This document shows, in pieces, positions 1 to 12,469 of a stretch of DNA of 64,000 nucleotides. This DNA is from Stictocephala bisonia (taxonomy: Eukaryota > Arthropoda > Insecta > Hemiptera > Membracidae): contig JAQJVL010000607.1 of the NCBI GenBank assembly GCA_035578905.1, positions 186,001 through 250,000 of the forward strand, read 5' to 3'. The notes below the pieces were generated by a model. That model was not told where the DNA came from. It ran no database searches and saw nothing but the letters and a program-made list of their open reading frames with translations. Both the position numbers and the translations under genes were made by a program. The first letter of the stretch is position 1, and each line of letters opens with the position of its first letter.

Positions 1-760
1 GACTTCTGTTCCGTCTTCATGCAAAGACAACTGTAGCTACACAAACAACTACGATCCTGATAATATAGACAACTTTATACTCATAACAATTATAATTTAT
101 TTATTGTATGCTAAATCAAAGACAATATACATGTGCATTTTATCTCGTAGGTTTGGAGACAATAATATTTCAATTCAATAAATTCAATTCAATTAATTCA
201 ATAAATAAGCTACAATAATTAATTTTTTAGGTAAGTAAATAAGGATTTTTAGATTAAGTTGTAAAGTTTAATCTTAAGTATTAATAAATGTAGTTTTAAA
301 ATATTTATAAATTGTTACCAAGTTAAAACTAATGTGTTACTAAAATAATTGTCAAATTAGGTACAATCCTAGAAATAAATAAGGTCTATAAATATTTCAA
401 ATAACATAACTTTGTATTAATATATATTGTCTATTTATATATTCTTTTATCCACAGCCAACTTAGTGAATTTACCCATAGTAAATCATTTTAGTAATACC
501 ATTTAAACATGATACTTTATAAGTCTCTTCTGATACGTGTTTGTACTTTATTTTTCTTGATAAATTTTATTTTATACTCTAGAATTGTATACATAAATTT
601 GTGACTATGATTTGACTCTATTGTCATTAGGTTTTTAATATTAAATGTGATAAGTAATCATAAAGTTGATTTGTATTGTAGGCTTTACTTCAACAGCTTT
701 AGATGTTATTGACAGATGTACTGAATATATGTAAATCATTGACTATATAAACAAATAGAC
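1..760. other. AT-rich stretch, no gene seen
   Basis: Low-complexity AT-rich DNA with frequent stops in all frames. Nothing coding, no tRNA-like fold and no paired repeats were seen by eye. Confidence 0.6.
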
Positions 761-934
761 TGTCAAAGCCAAGGCATTTTCTGTAGTGCACATGTGCTGC
801 TATCTAACGGTGAATTGTTTACTGTTTGGTGTACTATTAGCTCAGCTGGAGTGTGCTGGAGAGAGACAGAGAGAGGGGTGAATGAGATAACAGAGGGAAC
901 TGTTAGCGCTACCTGTAAAAACCGAACAGGTGCT

Positions 935-1062
935 GAGGTACAGTGATATTGACCCACCCACCCAAACATGTACAGTGGTAGTGACCCACCCACTTATCCA
1001 TATAAACGAACAGTGTTACTGACCCACCCATTCACCTAAACACAAATGGACGGGTAGGTGGG
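935..1062. repeat. dispersed minisatellite copy, partly inverted
   Basis: Three diverged units of a C-rich repeat (core GTGGTAgTGACCCACCC followed by CCATA-type and TACAG-type blocks). It then flips to the G-rich orientation at about 1045 (acgggtaggtgggcca). The same unit forms the large array at 33440-34010 and shorter runs near 8556 and 14190. Open frames across it are by-products of a period divisible by three, not genes. Confidence 0.7.
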
Positions 1063-1104
1063 CCAATCATATAAAAATTAGGGACTTTTGTGTGATTGGC
1101 TTAG

Positions 1105-1345
1105 TACTTGGATATCACTAAAGCTTTCGACAGAGTGTCACATTCAAGATTGATAGATGTTATGGATTTCTTGGGGGTTAAAGGAAGAGCCTCCTCGTGG
1201 TTCATATCATTTACTTACAAAATAGAAAGCAATTTTTCTAAGGTAAGTACACTAATAAAATGTAATCATAACATAAATATATCATCTCCCTTGGTGAATG
1301 TCAATCATGGTGTGCCTCAAGGTTCAATTCTAGGAGTAACACATA
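1105..1345 (+). pseudogene. non-LTR retrotransposon reverse transcriptase fragment
   Basis: A short translated stretch carries two hallmark reverse transcriptase blocks: DITKAFDRVSHSRL (domain with the first catalytic Asp) and HGVPQGSILG. Between them lies the expected spacer of about 50 residues. No YxDD-type block follows, since the frame ends at once with a stop. It is therefore a fragment of roughly 80 residues from the middle of an RT, Jockey/CR1-like in style. It starts only about 45 bp after the minisatellite copy at 935-1062. It cannot be functional. Confidence 0.85.
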
Positions 1346-1359
1346 CAAAGTTTTCCTGA

Positions 1360-3430
1360 GTCCCATATTTAAATTCAGGAAAAAAGAATCTATTTGATGA
1401 TGACATCTACTTTAATCAATTCTAGTTAGTCTTTTGAACACATTGAGAAACTTTCATTTAATCAGCTATCCAAAAATTACAGTTAGCCAAAAATTAAATA
1501 AGAAACTAATTTCACCAAACAGAAAACCTGGCTTCACGGGACCTATATGGGTGGACAATCTTCTTGTTTCTATAGCCAACGATGCAATGTAAATATATTA
1601 TGGCAGTGATAAACTTAACATGCACCGTGATTAGTGTTTTCCAGCAAACAATGACAAAGTACTGACTGAACAATTAGTCTGAGCGTACAGCCAGTGACAG
1701 CTGGACATAGGTGAGGAGTGAAGAGAGGGCTTATGAAAACACTTACTAGGCTACACAAACATGCCTTGAACAAGTGTTAAATATCTATTATTACTATCAG
1801 ATGATGTTTATTATTGTAATATTTGTTATTAATATGGTTAGTAGCAACACTGCTGCCAGCACAGACTAATTTTTCAGTCAGTAATCATATTTTTACACTT
1901 TAATCACTTATATACAGTATATACATTAAAATGTTTATAATATTTTTGCTCCTCAGTGAATATTGTAATCATATGTTGACAATCATTACTGACTAATTAA
2001 AACAGACTGAACAATAAACGATTGTTGCTTTATACAAATTTGAATAATTTTAGATATATACTTATTAAAACAGATTGCCAAGGGAAAACAATACAAAAAT
2101 GAATTTAGATTTTATTTCATGTAAGACTGACTATTCAAGATAACATTCTACCAAACACAGTGGATTTATCTCATATTAATAGAGTTTTTAATGAGCTATT
2201 TAGAAGCAAACAAATAACACTTTAACAACTTATTGTGTTCAACCTCATGTTTTTATTTTTATGAGGTCTATATTAAATTAATAGGTTTGTGATTAGGTCC
2301 AGAATATTTAAGTAGAGGAGCAATTGTAATGTATATTTTATAATATACTAATCACTGAGGACCAATTTATATGAACTGACCAAAATAATCTATTTTTTAC
2401 TATCTACAATATTATATTACATAATAGGAATGATGTGCGTGTTGTCTATTGTATTAAGTGTGTTAAAAAAAGTGTAGGATTAGAGTAGAATAAATATACT
2501 GAGTGTCTACAAACTAAAGAAATGCTGAGATATACGTAGTTTATAAAATCTATAAGAATATTTATCGAATAAAAGAACCTTACATTACTATGAGCACAAA
2601 TAAAGAGAGGTTTTAACTTATGTAAATAAATGCAGTTATCTCAAAAAATGTATCTGCAAGAGGCCGGATTAAATTGTAACAGCAGAAGCAGGAAGTTAGT
2701 TAACATAACAAAGAAGATTACCTAATACATTAAACAAAAATAAGCACTGACAATTTAAAGAAATGTTAGTAATAATTTGTTATCTGATTTTCTGTTATTA
2801 CTCTCTTAAAATAAAATTGTTTATTTGTTCATAAAGTGTATTTAGGTATATTATAAATATATATTTTTGATTAAAATATTTCTATTTCTTGAGGTGGATA
2901 AGCTTACGATGTTACCTATTGATGTATATATTTTATGTTGCTCACGTTTGACAACAATTGTTCATCACAGTGCAGCTTTTGTAATATATTTTACGTATAT
3001 TATTATGCTATGTATTATTTACTTTCGGTGATTTTTGTACTTTAGATTATTTCTTGTACATAGTTAATTAATAAAAATATATACAATAAATCAATACAAT
3101 AATTAATTTTACCTCATAAAATCTCATAACTCATAAGTTTATAATGTTTTTTAATTAGAAGTAGCTTATAGACGGAAAAAATATATAAATTTATAATTTA
3201 TATATATATTATAGACATTTTCATATAATTGTCAAGGTACATCCAGAAGCTTAACCAAGCTTGTACAAGGAGATTTTTGGAGAGCTCAACAAATTACAAA
3301 ATAACTAGTGCGAACTTTGTTTTACTTGATGCTGATGGGAAACTGAGAAAATGAAGTTGAGTACTTTGTTATAGTATTAGACCTTTTCATTCTCTACATC
3401 ACTGAATTTCAATACCGGTACCAATCAAGT
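1360..3430. other. AT-rich intergenic stretch, no gene seen
   Basis: About 2 kb without a credible open frame, RNA gene or recognisable transposon end. It contains only short A/T runs and (TA) patches, for example around 3180-3215. Confidence 0.55.
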
Positions 3431-3438
3431 TAATAAAA

Positions 3439-3940
3439 GCCATATGATCTAGTGGCTAGGATAACTGTCTTTTACCAGAAGGGTGCAATTCCCGGCATGG
3501 GAATTCTTTTGTCAGCTCTGGTGGCGCAGTGCTGTAACCCAATTACTTGAGGACAAAGTGTTTGGGAGATTGTAGGTGATAGGTTTCATGCGTGATCCTA
3601 TCAATACTGACACAGCATCCGGTCAATGGTTGCCATCGACGTGGACACTACTATAGAAGTCTAGGGTGTTGGATGGTAGTCAAGGTTCAATCTGAGATGT
3701 TGCGTAGGGATTAGAACTGAATGTCAGAATAGTCAGCTAGCTGAAAATCAGACCAACACTACATGGTTCGGATTCCACGTAAAGCTGTAGGTCCAATAGT
3801 TGCCTTGGCTATTGGGCTATTAATAAATAGTTCTTTCTGAGCTAAGTCGAGCTCTGATAGTAACAATGACTACACTCGTTCATCTACACTCATTCACCCT
3901 TCACTCTATGATCGGCGTCTTAGAGATGAATAATAACTAT
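3439..3940 (+). repeat. tRNA-Glu-derived SINE
   Basis: The first ~66 bp (3439-3504) resemble a decayed tRNA-Glu: gccatatgatctagtggcta carries an A-box-like block, and gggtgcaattcccggcatgg carries a B-box-like T-arm ending in the tRNA-Glu acceptor pattern (CATGGGAA, pairing with the CCATATG start). A tRNA-unrelated body follows, then a tail block (about 3811-3940) that includes attgggctattaat, caatgactaca and gatcggcgtctta. The same tail recurs in inverse orientation at 12665-12814 behind a different head. RNA polymerase III transcription is inferred from the family type only; this copy is diverged and probably silent. Exact ends and target duplication are not resolved. Confidence 0.75.
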
Positions 3941-3944
3941 ACAG

Positions 3945-4800
3945 TATCATGACATAAAAAGTTAACAAAAAAATTTTATATAAAGATGCCGTGCAGAGCT
4001 ATCTGCAAAAGACTAACCTATTGGGGGGGGGGGGACGACTGGAGACCTCTTCAATCTGTCTGCTGGCTCTATTTCATTTCAGAAATTTGTATGATCTTGA
4101 CTGACTCCGAAACCAATATCGAAACCTTTCTCTGTGCCCTATAAAACTTTTCACCTAGCAATCTTCTTTTGAATGCATAGTCTGCCTTGATGTTGCAAAT
4201 TACACCGGCTGTCAACTGAGCAACACCAAATGCTCCCTACTCTATAGCCTAGCCACCTGATTTTAAAGAATAATTTCCTTTTACAGAAAATTCAATAAAT
4301 ACAACAACCAACTTCTAAGTGCCTTTCAAAAGAGAGGTTAACCTACCAATCTTATCAAAAACTAAATACTTAGCTCAGTCCTCAACCCAAAAATAGTTCC
4401 CAATGTCTTTAACTACCACCATTATGTACATTATTTAGTACCACTGAAACTCAATATTTAGGGTTAATAATAAGGGAGGTTTTTTCGTTATATTCCTCTT
4501 TGTACACATTTATGTGCAATAAAACCATTATTAAACTCTACCTTATCCTGAAACATGGCTTCAACATATTTGTACTTCTACTTCATAAATATTTGCTTGA
4601 TGTTGATAAGCATTTTTGAAATTTTGATATCAATAACTTACCCTAAATATTATATCATTACCAATAATAATACTTATTATTTTAATAAATGTTAGCACAC
4701 AAACAACAGTTTGGAGCATTTATCAAGATAAAATCAAAATGCATGTTATATATCCAAAATATGTACATATTTTGAAAACATCATCTATTGCATAATATAT
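3945..4800. other. intergenic stretch, no gene seen
   Basis: No coding signal. A ten-base G run lies at 4024-4033. The right end is TA-rich and forms the target of the Ginger insertion at 4802. Confidence 0.5.
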
Positions 4801-4801
4801 A

Positions 4802-5092
4802 TGTTACTCGCAATTGTCAAATTCGGGCATTGTCTGAAATTTTTACCCACTCCTCGAAGTGCTAATTTTATTTTACTCATTCCGTGGAATAAATACTTTA
4901 TTCGGGCAATGACCGAACCAAAATACTCAATTTGCAGAGTGGTTATTTTCACTTACTCAATACCCGAAGTGAACGTTTTTTTTGGGTTCTGAGCAAAATT
5001 AAATCACTCTCAGCGGAATGAGCAGTCATATTTACTCATTCCGCGGATTGTGTTTTATGGATTTACTCAATTGCCGAAATGATGTTTCCCAC
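4802..5092 (+). repeat. left terminal inverted repeat of the Ginger element
   Basis: About 291 bp, imperfect inverted copy of 8056-8347. It is itself built from roughly eight diverged ~30-bp modules around a core such as TTTACTCATTCCGCGGA or ACTCAATTGCCGAAATGA, several of them near-palindromes. Such subterminal repeats are plausible transposase binding sites, but that is inference. Confidence 0.85.
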
Positions 5093-5242
5093 AGTATGTA
5101 GAGCTTTTTTCTGTTATCTGTTGCTAGGCCTTACATATTTCTGCAAAAAGTTGTGTGCATGAATATACACATACTGTACAAACCATATGCGTACGAATAC
5201 GTGCACGTTTTCTGAGCATAGTTCATAAGAATTATTTTGTAT

Positions 5243-5602
5243 TGTAACGCCCATCGACCGACAAACAACGCCGTTGACCACTAGATGACCTCCAGACGTC
5301 TGTCAAACACTTCCAGGAATACCCTAAGATAAAACCCCACTCTAAGCTTAAGGATTCCCCTACTCTAAAGAATGATATGTATAAAAAATGAAGTTAAGAA
5401 AGAATAAACAGAATTAACTTGTGAACCTGAACCAAGTAGCACGTTACTCTGCCCAAATTCCCAAAGATAGTCAATCTACGGATCCTACATTCGGGCTTGT
5501 GTATTACTGAGTTTATCAAATCAAGACCAAGAATACTGATGATACCTACGGGTACGTGATTTCTCTGATCTTTTGTCACCTCTGGTGCCCCACATCGTGA
5601 CA
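5243..5602. mobile_element. solo LTR nested in the Ginger element
   Basis: A 360-bp block begins TGTAACGCCCATCG and ends ATCGTGACA, so it has TG...CA ends on either strand. It is flanked by a perfect 4-bp direct duplication GTAT (5239-5242 and 5603-5606). It is less AT-rich than its surroundings and has no internal retrotransposon genes beside it, which fits a solo LTR left by recombination. A 4-bp duplication is usual for Ty3/Gypsy-type elements. Orientation is uncertain. A 61-codon minus-strand frame inside it has no recognisable domain. Confidence 0.7.
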
Positions 5603-5975
5603 GTATTCAATTATGTTTTTATTGTTGTTTTATTACTTTTTTTTTAAGGATTGCATTATTAGTAGCAGAATACAATTACAGTGTTGTTTATTAATACTAA
5701 TACATTATATAATCTTATACATATTGTATTAATTAGCTTATTAATTAAAAAAAAACAATACCAATTAACTTATTTTAACAATATACTTATTTCTAAATTA
5801 ATTTTCATCACGCACATTACTTTATTATTACAAGTCAAACTATTGTGACATTTTGAATTACATCAAATCTTATGCTTTAAGCAAGCATAAGATTTATTCA
5901 TTCACTTCTGTTTACAATTGCAGCGTATAAAACCTTACTTGGAACCAGAAGATGCCATTGCTTCTGCTCGTACTG

Positions 5976-7804
5976 TTATAGGATTTTCAGGAACGTCTTC
6001 AAGGAACTTGTTCGGAGCTCGTTGAAACTGATTCCTGGAAATACATGTTTTGTTCCTAAAATAAATATATCTGGATCCGCAGTTTCCATGATCACAGCTA
6101 CAACGTTTCTCGGTGCAAGATATCCTCGGTTAACATCTGGAATGTTTACCAGGACATTATCACCAATTGACAAGGGAGTGAATTTTTTCTGGGAATCGGA
6201 TATAGTTTTTTGGGCTTGTTTTTTAAGGCCGCATTTACTCATTTTACGTTCTGCTTCAATAGCATATTTCTTTCCACACAATGAACATAGTGAAATTTCT
6301 GAAAAAGAATACATGTTACATTCTGCATGAAAATCTTCAGAGCACTCAACACCTGTTTCTCCTTTGTCATACTTTGTGTTACATACCTGGCATATTGAAG
6401 GCAGCCCTTCAGTTCCTATGTTTTGATTTTCAGTCACACTGCCATCCTGACCCTCTTTCATCTCTGCATCATCATCAATACATTTTTTGTTTATTAATGA
6501 AAGATGTTCTTTGAGTTCCTCCTCAGTAGATATATTATTAGCAAGACTATTTGGTAAATTAGAGATGAGCAACCCATTTTGTGGCTTAACACCAAACATT
6601 GCTTCATATGGTGTTTTATTGATTCCAGTGTGGAAGCCGACGTTCTTCTCTAAGAGCTGGACATATCTCAAACCAGAAGCCCAATTACGAGTGTCATTGT
6701 CCATCATCCAAGCTACTAGACTGTCTCGTACATCTTATTCAACTGATTCCTGGCTCTGTGAATGACGCAGGTTGCCCTGCACCAATTTCATACCATTCCA
6801 TTTCTCTGCTAGTTCTTTAATGATCTGAAACGTGATAGACAATAATTAAAACAGTGTGCATTGTAAGGTGTAGGAAGAATTTCTCATAGGGTAATCAAAT
6901 TAATATACCTTATTGCAAAACTCCCTGCCGTTATCGGTGCTCCAAATATTTACTTTTGGAGTAAGAATAATCGGTGCCCCAAATACCTATAAGGACATCA
7001 GCCACTTCCTGCGCAGTCTTCGTCTTCAGAAGGCATAGTACAACATATTTTTTTAAGTGATCCTGGTAGTTCAATATGAATTTATATTCACCATTAGGTT
7101 CCAATTGCATATCTATAAGATCAACCTGAAAATAAAAACTCAATAACATTTCTGAATTCCATTATTTAGTTTAGATATTTGTATATTAGCAATAATAACT
7201 GTTATTTATTATGATTTAGCTACAGACCCTAGATTGTATTATGTTTCAGCGTTTTGTCATTAAACTACAGACTACGTTTATATATCATAAGTAATTACAT
7301 GAAAGGCAATTATAATTTTAAATAAAAATTATAAAAAGTTATAATTCATAAATAAAAATTAATAATCAACCAATCCATTGATTTTTAATAGGATTTTAAA
7401 ATGTTTTATGCTTATTAAACTCACACAGAACTATAAATATTAGGTTTAAAGAAATATTTATCTGGCATCTTGAATTCAGTACTGACATAACCATTAGTTT
7501 TGCTACAACCCCTTTTTTCTTCAATGCACAGTTTTCACAAAGTTGTGAAAACAAGTTTATCACCTCTCTAGTGATATTACAGAATTTATTCTTAAGTCTG
7601 GCTTTCATAGCTTTTTCTTTTTTATGCCCCAGCTTTAAATGAGCTGTTTTAAGACTCCAAATAATTCGCTGGTTCGGCAAAAATATTTGATATCTGTAAG
7701 TGTGCCCTCAGATTTTTGAATTTGCAGCTCCTTGTCTCCTATGTCAATGACATCATAGTAAGGCGGTAATCTTTGGTAGTCATTTTTAGTCTTCGCTACT
7801 TTCA
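5976..7804 (-). pseudogene. Ginger transposase (integrase-like), broken, with introns
   Basis: Read from high to low coordinates. 7804-7685 is an N-terminal stretch (NDYQRLPPYYDVIDIG), followed by a frameshift. 7680-7490 is an HHCC zinc-binding domain (AHLKLGH ... LCENC). 7128-6910 is the DDE core with the first Asp in DLIDMQ and the second in TDNGREF. An intron follows (donor after FCNK, acceptor tttcag at about 6827), then IKELAEKW and SVE with the catalytic Glu, broken by an immediate stop. 6707-5976 is the C-terminal region, with a CxxC-rich zinc-finger-like stretch (CQVCNTKYDKG ... LCSLCGKK) and a basic tail. The 5' donor of another intron, before DLIDMQ, reads ATAAAT instead of GTAAAT. 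Several lesions exclude an intact protein. Confidence 0.85.
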
Positions 7805-8055
7805 TTTCTTCAATTTAAGATTGATACTGTAAATTATCAAACAAAAACGGCCTACTTTTCTCATTTAACAACCAAAAAGCTTACACTGAAACTGAACCTC
7901 CATTTTGTATAACGCTAATGAAAAATACTACACTGCAACTGCAACACGCTCGGTTCAAATACAAGGGACTCACTATTCAGTCTCAAACAGTGGGCCACTC
8001 ACACGCTATTTACAGGAGAGGGGCAAGAGACATGTCTGAACAGGCTCCGTATGCC

Positions 8056-8347
8056 GTGGGAAACATTATTTCTGCAAACTGAGTAAATCCATAAAACACA
8101 ATCTACGGAATGAATAAATATTCCACTCACTCTGCAAAAAGTGTATTTAATTTTGCTCAGAACCCGAAATATACCTTCACTTCGAGTATTGAGTAAGTGA
8201 AAATAATCACTCTGCAGATTGAGTATTTTGGTTCGGCCATTGCCCGAATAAAGAACTCATTCCGCAGAGTGAGTAAAATAAAGTTAGCACTTTGCAGAGC
8301 GGATAAAAATTACAGACAATGCCCAAATTCGGCAATTGCGAATAACA
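8056..8347 (-). repeat. right terminal inverted repeat of the Ginger element
   Basis: Inverted partner of 4802-5092, with shared inner end gtgggaaac and outer end TAACA. It has the same internal near-palindromic modules (cattccgcagagtgag, cggaatgaataaat) and a comparable length of about 292 bp. Confidence 0.85.
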
Positions 8348-8528
8348 TATATATACTTCATTATAGGTACTTAAAAAATTATCATTCAATACTATACGAT
8401 CCACATAATCTATATATATAGTGTAATAAGTTTTGTGACATTTGACAGGCATAAAAGTTGGAAGATAACAGTTGATAACAATAAAGTCATCACTAATGGC
8501 AACCACTAAAACGCTTATTGTATTAAGA

Positions 8529-8745
8529 GGGATAGGTCATAAGCAAACTTACCTAAGAAGTTTATGCGTGGGTCAACACCACTATACATTTATGGGTGGG
8601 AGGGAGGGTCAACACCACTGTACGTGTATGGGTGGGCAGGTTGGTCAACGCCATTGCACATTTATGGATGGTGGGTTGGCCTTTACAACTGTACATATGG
8701 GTGGGTGGTTCAATGCCACTGTACGTGTATGGGTGGATCAATCAA
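8529..8745 (+). repeat. MITE-like terminus followed by minisatellite units
   Basis: The left edge gggataggtcataagcaaac resembles the end of the inverted-repeat MITE at 13683. It runs straight into five or so diverged G-rich units of the 36-bp minisatellite (GTATGGGTGGG ... GTCAACACCACTGTAC). Overlapping open frames here are repeat artefacts. No right-hand terminus was found. Confidence 0.6.
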
Positions 8746-8754
8746 TCTTTACCC

Positions 8755-8870
8755 TGCACGCCTCGCGTGCCAACTCCGTCACTCGCTGTGCTCGAGACAC
8801 CAAGGCCTTCGGCCTCAATAATGCTGATTGTTGGCAAGTTTCACTCGCTACGCTCGTGACACTTCAGCCT
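8755..8870. repeat. GC-rich dyad-dense patch
   Basis: It contains clustered short hairpin-forming words such as ggccttcggcc and ctcgctacgctcg in an otherwise AT-rich setting. It directly follows the minisatellite. Origin unknown; possibly the remaining end of a repeat family. Confidence 0.45.
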
Positions 8871-8879
8871 CATACCATA

Positions 8880-11800
8880 TCTTTTGCCTACAAATATTAG
8901 TGGATAAACAGTATCCCGTAAAATTACAATATTTAAGTGATTTACAGTATCTTACTAACATTACTTGTGTTGCTACCTGTTTATTAGTATAAATACCCAA
9001 TACCCAATGGTATTACTTAGCCTATTCCATACGTGTTCAATTAATTTGTTTTTGTTAAACAGCTGAAGATTAAATAAGTAAAATAACTGCATTATATTAA
9101 CATTGAACCATTCAAGTCCAGAAGAGTGAAGCCCTACATTCGAATGTGAATAAAACCATGCTTACAGTCTTCTCTGGTTTAACATTAGGAAACATCTAAC
9201 CTCCTCAATAATACAAACAACATTGTTTACATTCCAAGAGCTGTTAAACATTTTTGGTAATCATTATTTACATTTTAACAGCTGTACTTTTCGTTTCATT
9301 TAAATCTCTTTCCATCTTATTCTTATGGCCAAAAAACAAACTTTGAAGGCTTCCTACACCCTTCAGGATAGTAATATTGAAGAATTAAGACTTATTGCAC
9401 AACTTCAAACAGAGGCAAATTTTTTGACACCCTAACCATTTAAATTGGTCAAGGAATAAAAGAGGAGTTGTGTTTACAAAAAACGGCTTCACATATTATA
9501 TATAAGGATTTACACATTCATCAAGAATGGTTTGAGAGTCAATGTACAGTAATATTACAATAATAAAGCTAGAATTAACAACAGACATTTTTTTGTCAGA
9601 CAAGCACTGTTAGGTAGAACAATGAAAAATATATAAATGAAGTCTTATGAGCAGTTAAAAATCAGTGTTAAAACTCATCAATCTATAAATTTGGTATTTA
9701 TCAGCAAACTGGTCAGTTTTTTTTTTGAGCCATAAATATTTAGATTCTCTGGAAGCATTTAGAAGAGTCTTGCCCCACTGAAGCATGGTTTCTTGGTGAA
9801 TAAAGTTGTTTTATGTACTGGCAGTCGGTATAGTCGGTTTGTTGTCATTACTGATTTATATTGAAGTTATATTGTAGTTTGATTTGCGATATTATTGTAC
9901 TCTAAATATATATATATTTAGAGTACAATACTTATAATGTGATTGAAATGTTCAGTAACCTACCTTCAAACTAAAATAATATTTATCACTACTTTCCTTA
10001 ATTTTTTATTTACATATTACTTCGTATTCAATTTTAAAAGTGTGCTTTGTTAACTGTATAATTCATGACAGATCGAGCAAGAACGTAATATTCAATATCA
10101 ACATGATTTATTATAAGTACAAAAATGACAGTACACTAGATTATTGTTATATTATATCAACTTTTATAATTCACGCAATTTTCTCTACTACCTATAACCT
10201 TAACATAACCTAGACAAAGGGAGCGAAGGAGATGAAAGTGCTAAGCTCAACGTAACCTACTGCAACTTCACCAGCTGGATGTGTCTGTTGTCTCCACCCC
10301 CAACAATGCCCCTCAAACCAACTAAAGACGGAGTAGTGGAACACTTCCCCTCTGCTGAATATTTCACACAGGTCGCTTTCAAACCTGCCCAATTAGTCAT
10401 CAGGTTAAATGTATGCTGGAGGGGCAGGAACACAACTATCTAAGGACGATTTATGCAAAATCAGTCTGTTTGTTTGATTCAGCATATATTAATTGAATTA
10501 AACATATCATGAATAGCATAGTGTTCAGTAGGTCAAAATCTATCGGTCTATCTGTAGAAACATAAGTAAAGTAAACACACATAAAAAGCTTATTGGTGAC
10601 CTTTGCACAAAATGCAATGCCAAGATTATGAGTTTGATAGTGGTTGACAGTGTTGAAAGTGTTAAAAGGTTTGTGACAGGAGATAAATATTTCAACTTTA
10701 CAGTACCCATAGTTTGTGCTGTGCATTTCATAGTAGTTTTAATGGGTTATTTGTTTCATTACTGACAAGAAACAAAACCATACTGTATACATACACCCAC
10801 AACACTAAGCCCCAAGTGAGTGGGTTACAGCGCTTCACCACAGTGATCTAAAAACAAGATATTACAACAATATTAAAGAAAATGGAATAGTTGCAATATT
10901 TTTATACTATCCTCCTCTTTATGTTATTAAACTTAATGTCGATCAACAAATGGTGAATTATAAAGCTGTGTAAGAAATTAATTCTTTATTACTGTATAAA
11001 GTAAAAGATACAATTAAACAACATATTCATACAAAAATAATGACAAACCATATGAACAACTGGGAAGCAGAAACATGCCTTTCTGCACCAAAAATGTATA
11101 AACTAAATCCATAATATCAAGAAGTTTAACATATACACAATATTCTAACAGGGTGGCCTAAGGAATGGACAGAGATCACAGTGAAGAGTTTGTTCTAGTG
11201 TAGCAATATATTTTGAGTTCTGTGTCATGGAATTCCTGACACTTTCCTTTAACTTAATTAATATACACAAAGTGTGCAAAAGATTCACCTCAATGGCTCA
11301 AAAATTAAAAAAATATAACACAGTATACGGCCACTATATTAATGAAACCGATATCTACATTTTAAATTATTCAGATCAATCAATGGTCAACATTAATCAT
11401 ACTTATAATACTTAATTTAACAAGTTAAATCATGTTCCTTAGAGTTTTACAAAAGAAAACAAAATAAAATATATAAAGCCTATATATTTCCAACTTACAA
11501 AATTTAGCATAATTTTATCATCAAATATAAAGTAATTTATCTGAAAAGTACAAAAAAACTTATGCAATAAGAAGGTATCAATGTAAAATGAAATCGATAT
11601 TTGATGATGGATCAATTTATATACTCAAATAATATTATATAAAAAATGTAAGTTGATATATATTATTCAGTATGTTCAAAATTGGTTCTTTTCTCTTTAT
11701 TTCTCTTCTGTTCTTTAGTACATCTACATTTTTTAAACGACAAAATATTTAGTGAAAAGGAATTTGTTTAAAATAAAAGAATATGTAGAGACACATATAT

Positions 11801-12465
11801 GATCTTCTGTACACTTTGTATACTTAATATCGAGATTCTAAGTTACACAAAAATTAATATATTTCTAGAGGCCATTTTAATGGAAATTAAAACTTACATT
11901 TGATAAACTTATTTAAAATGTTGGAAGATAATTATGGCGACTTGACATATCAGATCTGCTGGGTGAGTGAAAATTAAAGTGAAGAGCAAGTTATACAATA
12001 ATATATTATTAAAATGACCCCTAGATCAAACTATAAACAAATGTTACAAAAGTTTGTTACTAGGCAATATCAACTATAAAAACTTACAATATTTTGATCT
12101 TGTTGAGCTTATCAGCAGTAACATATAATGGAAACAGAAATATACACGTAACAGACTGCATGAAACAATGGTAATACTGTTAGGAGAGGAGCAGAGGTAA
12201 CTGATGGTCCCTACGATACATTAATGAATGGAAAAGGAGATACACTTAACATATATTAACAGCCATACCTACTTAACCCTCCTGCTACAAAGAATATTAC
12301 TTAACAGCCCCTGGGTCTGGCTCCCAGATGGAGTGCCAGTGTACAAAGACTGGCAACAATTTAATAGTTATTTACCCTTCTTGGTATTTTTTAACTATCC
12401 AGAAAAATGTCAATGTTTATGGTAAATCTATTTGAAATAAATAATTTTAGGTTATATTGATGGGC
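8880..12465. other. intergenic stretch without recognisable gene
   Basis: Mostly AT-rich. It holds a perfect 38-bp palindrome at 9893-9930 (separate entry) and a GC-richer patch at 10208-10440 of unknown origin. Short frames at 10210-10392, 10451-10731 and 11227-11415 show no domain, no codon bias and no splice context, and are treated as chance. Confidence 0.5.
9893..9930. repeat. perfect 38-bp palindrome
   Basis: The arm TATTGTACTCTAAATATAT is followed immediately by its exact reverse complement, giving a 19-bp stem with no spacer. Its role is unknown. It could be a MITE core or a simple cruciform-prone sequence. Confidence 0.9.
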
Positions 12466-12469
12466 ACTA

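Larger units (their letters stand above)
4802..8347 (-). mobile_element. Ginger-type DNA transposon (decayed, intron-containing)
   Basis: The element is bounded by long inverted repeats starting TGTTA (4802-5092) and ending TAACA (8056-8347). It is flanked on both sides by the 4-bp target duplication TATA (4798-4801 and 8348-8351). The minus strand encodes remains of a retroviral-type integrase: zinc-binding domain, DDE core and C-terminal part, in the order expected for Ginger transposons and the KRBA2-like genes derived from them. TGT-type termini plus a 4-bp duplication fit the Ginger family. A solo LTR (5243-5602) is nested in the downstream non-coding part. Frameshifts and stops show that it is dead. 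Confidence 0.85.

Noticed and set aside
5394..5579. 61-codon minus frame inside the solo LTR
   Set aside because: It lies wholly within LTR sequence. LTRs are non-coding in the related families and no domain is visible.
8472..8900. 142-codon plus-strand frame and two overlapping frames
   Set aside because: They run across minisatellite units and the GC-rich dyad patch. The peptides only repeat the repeat unit.
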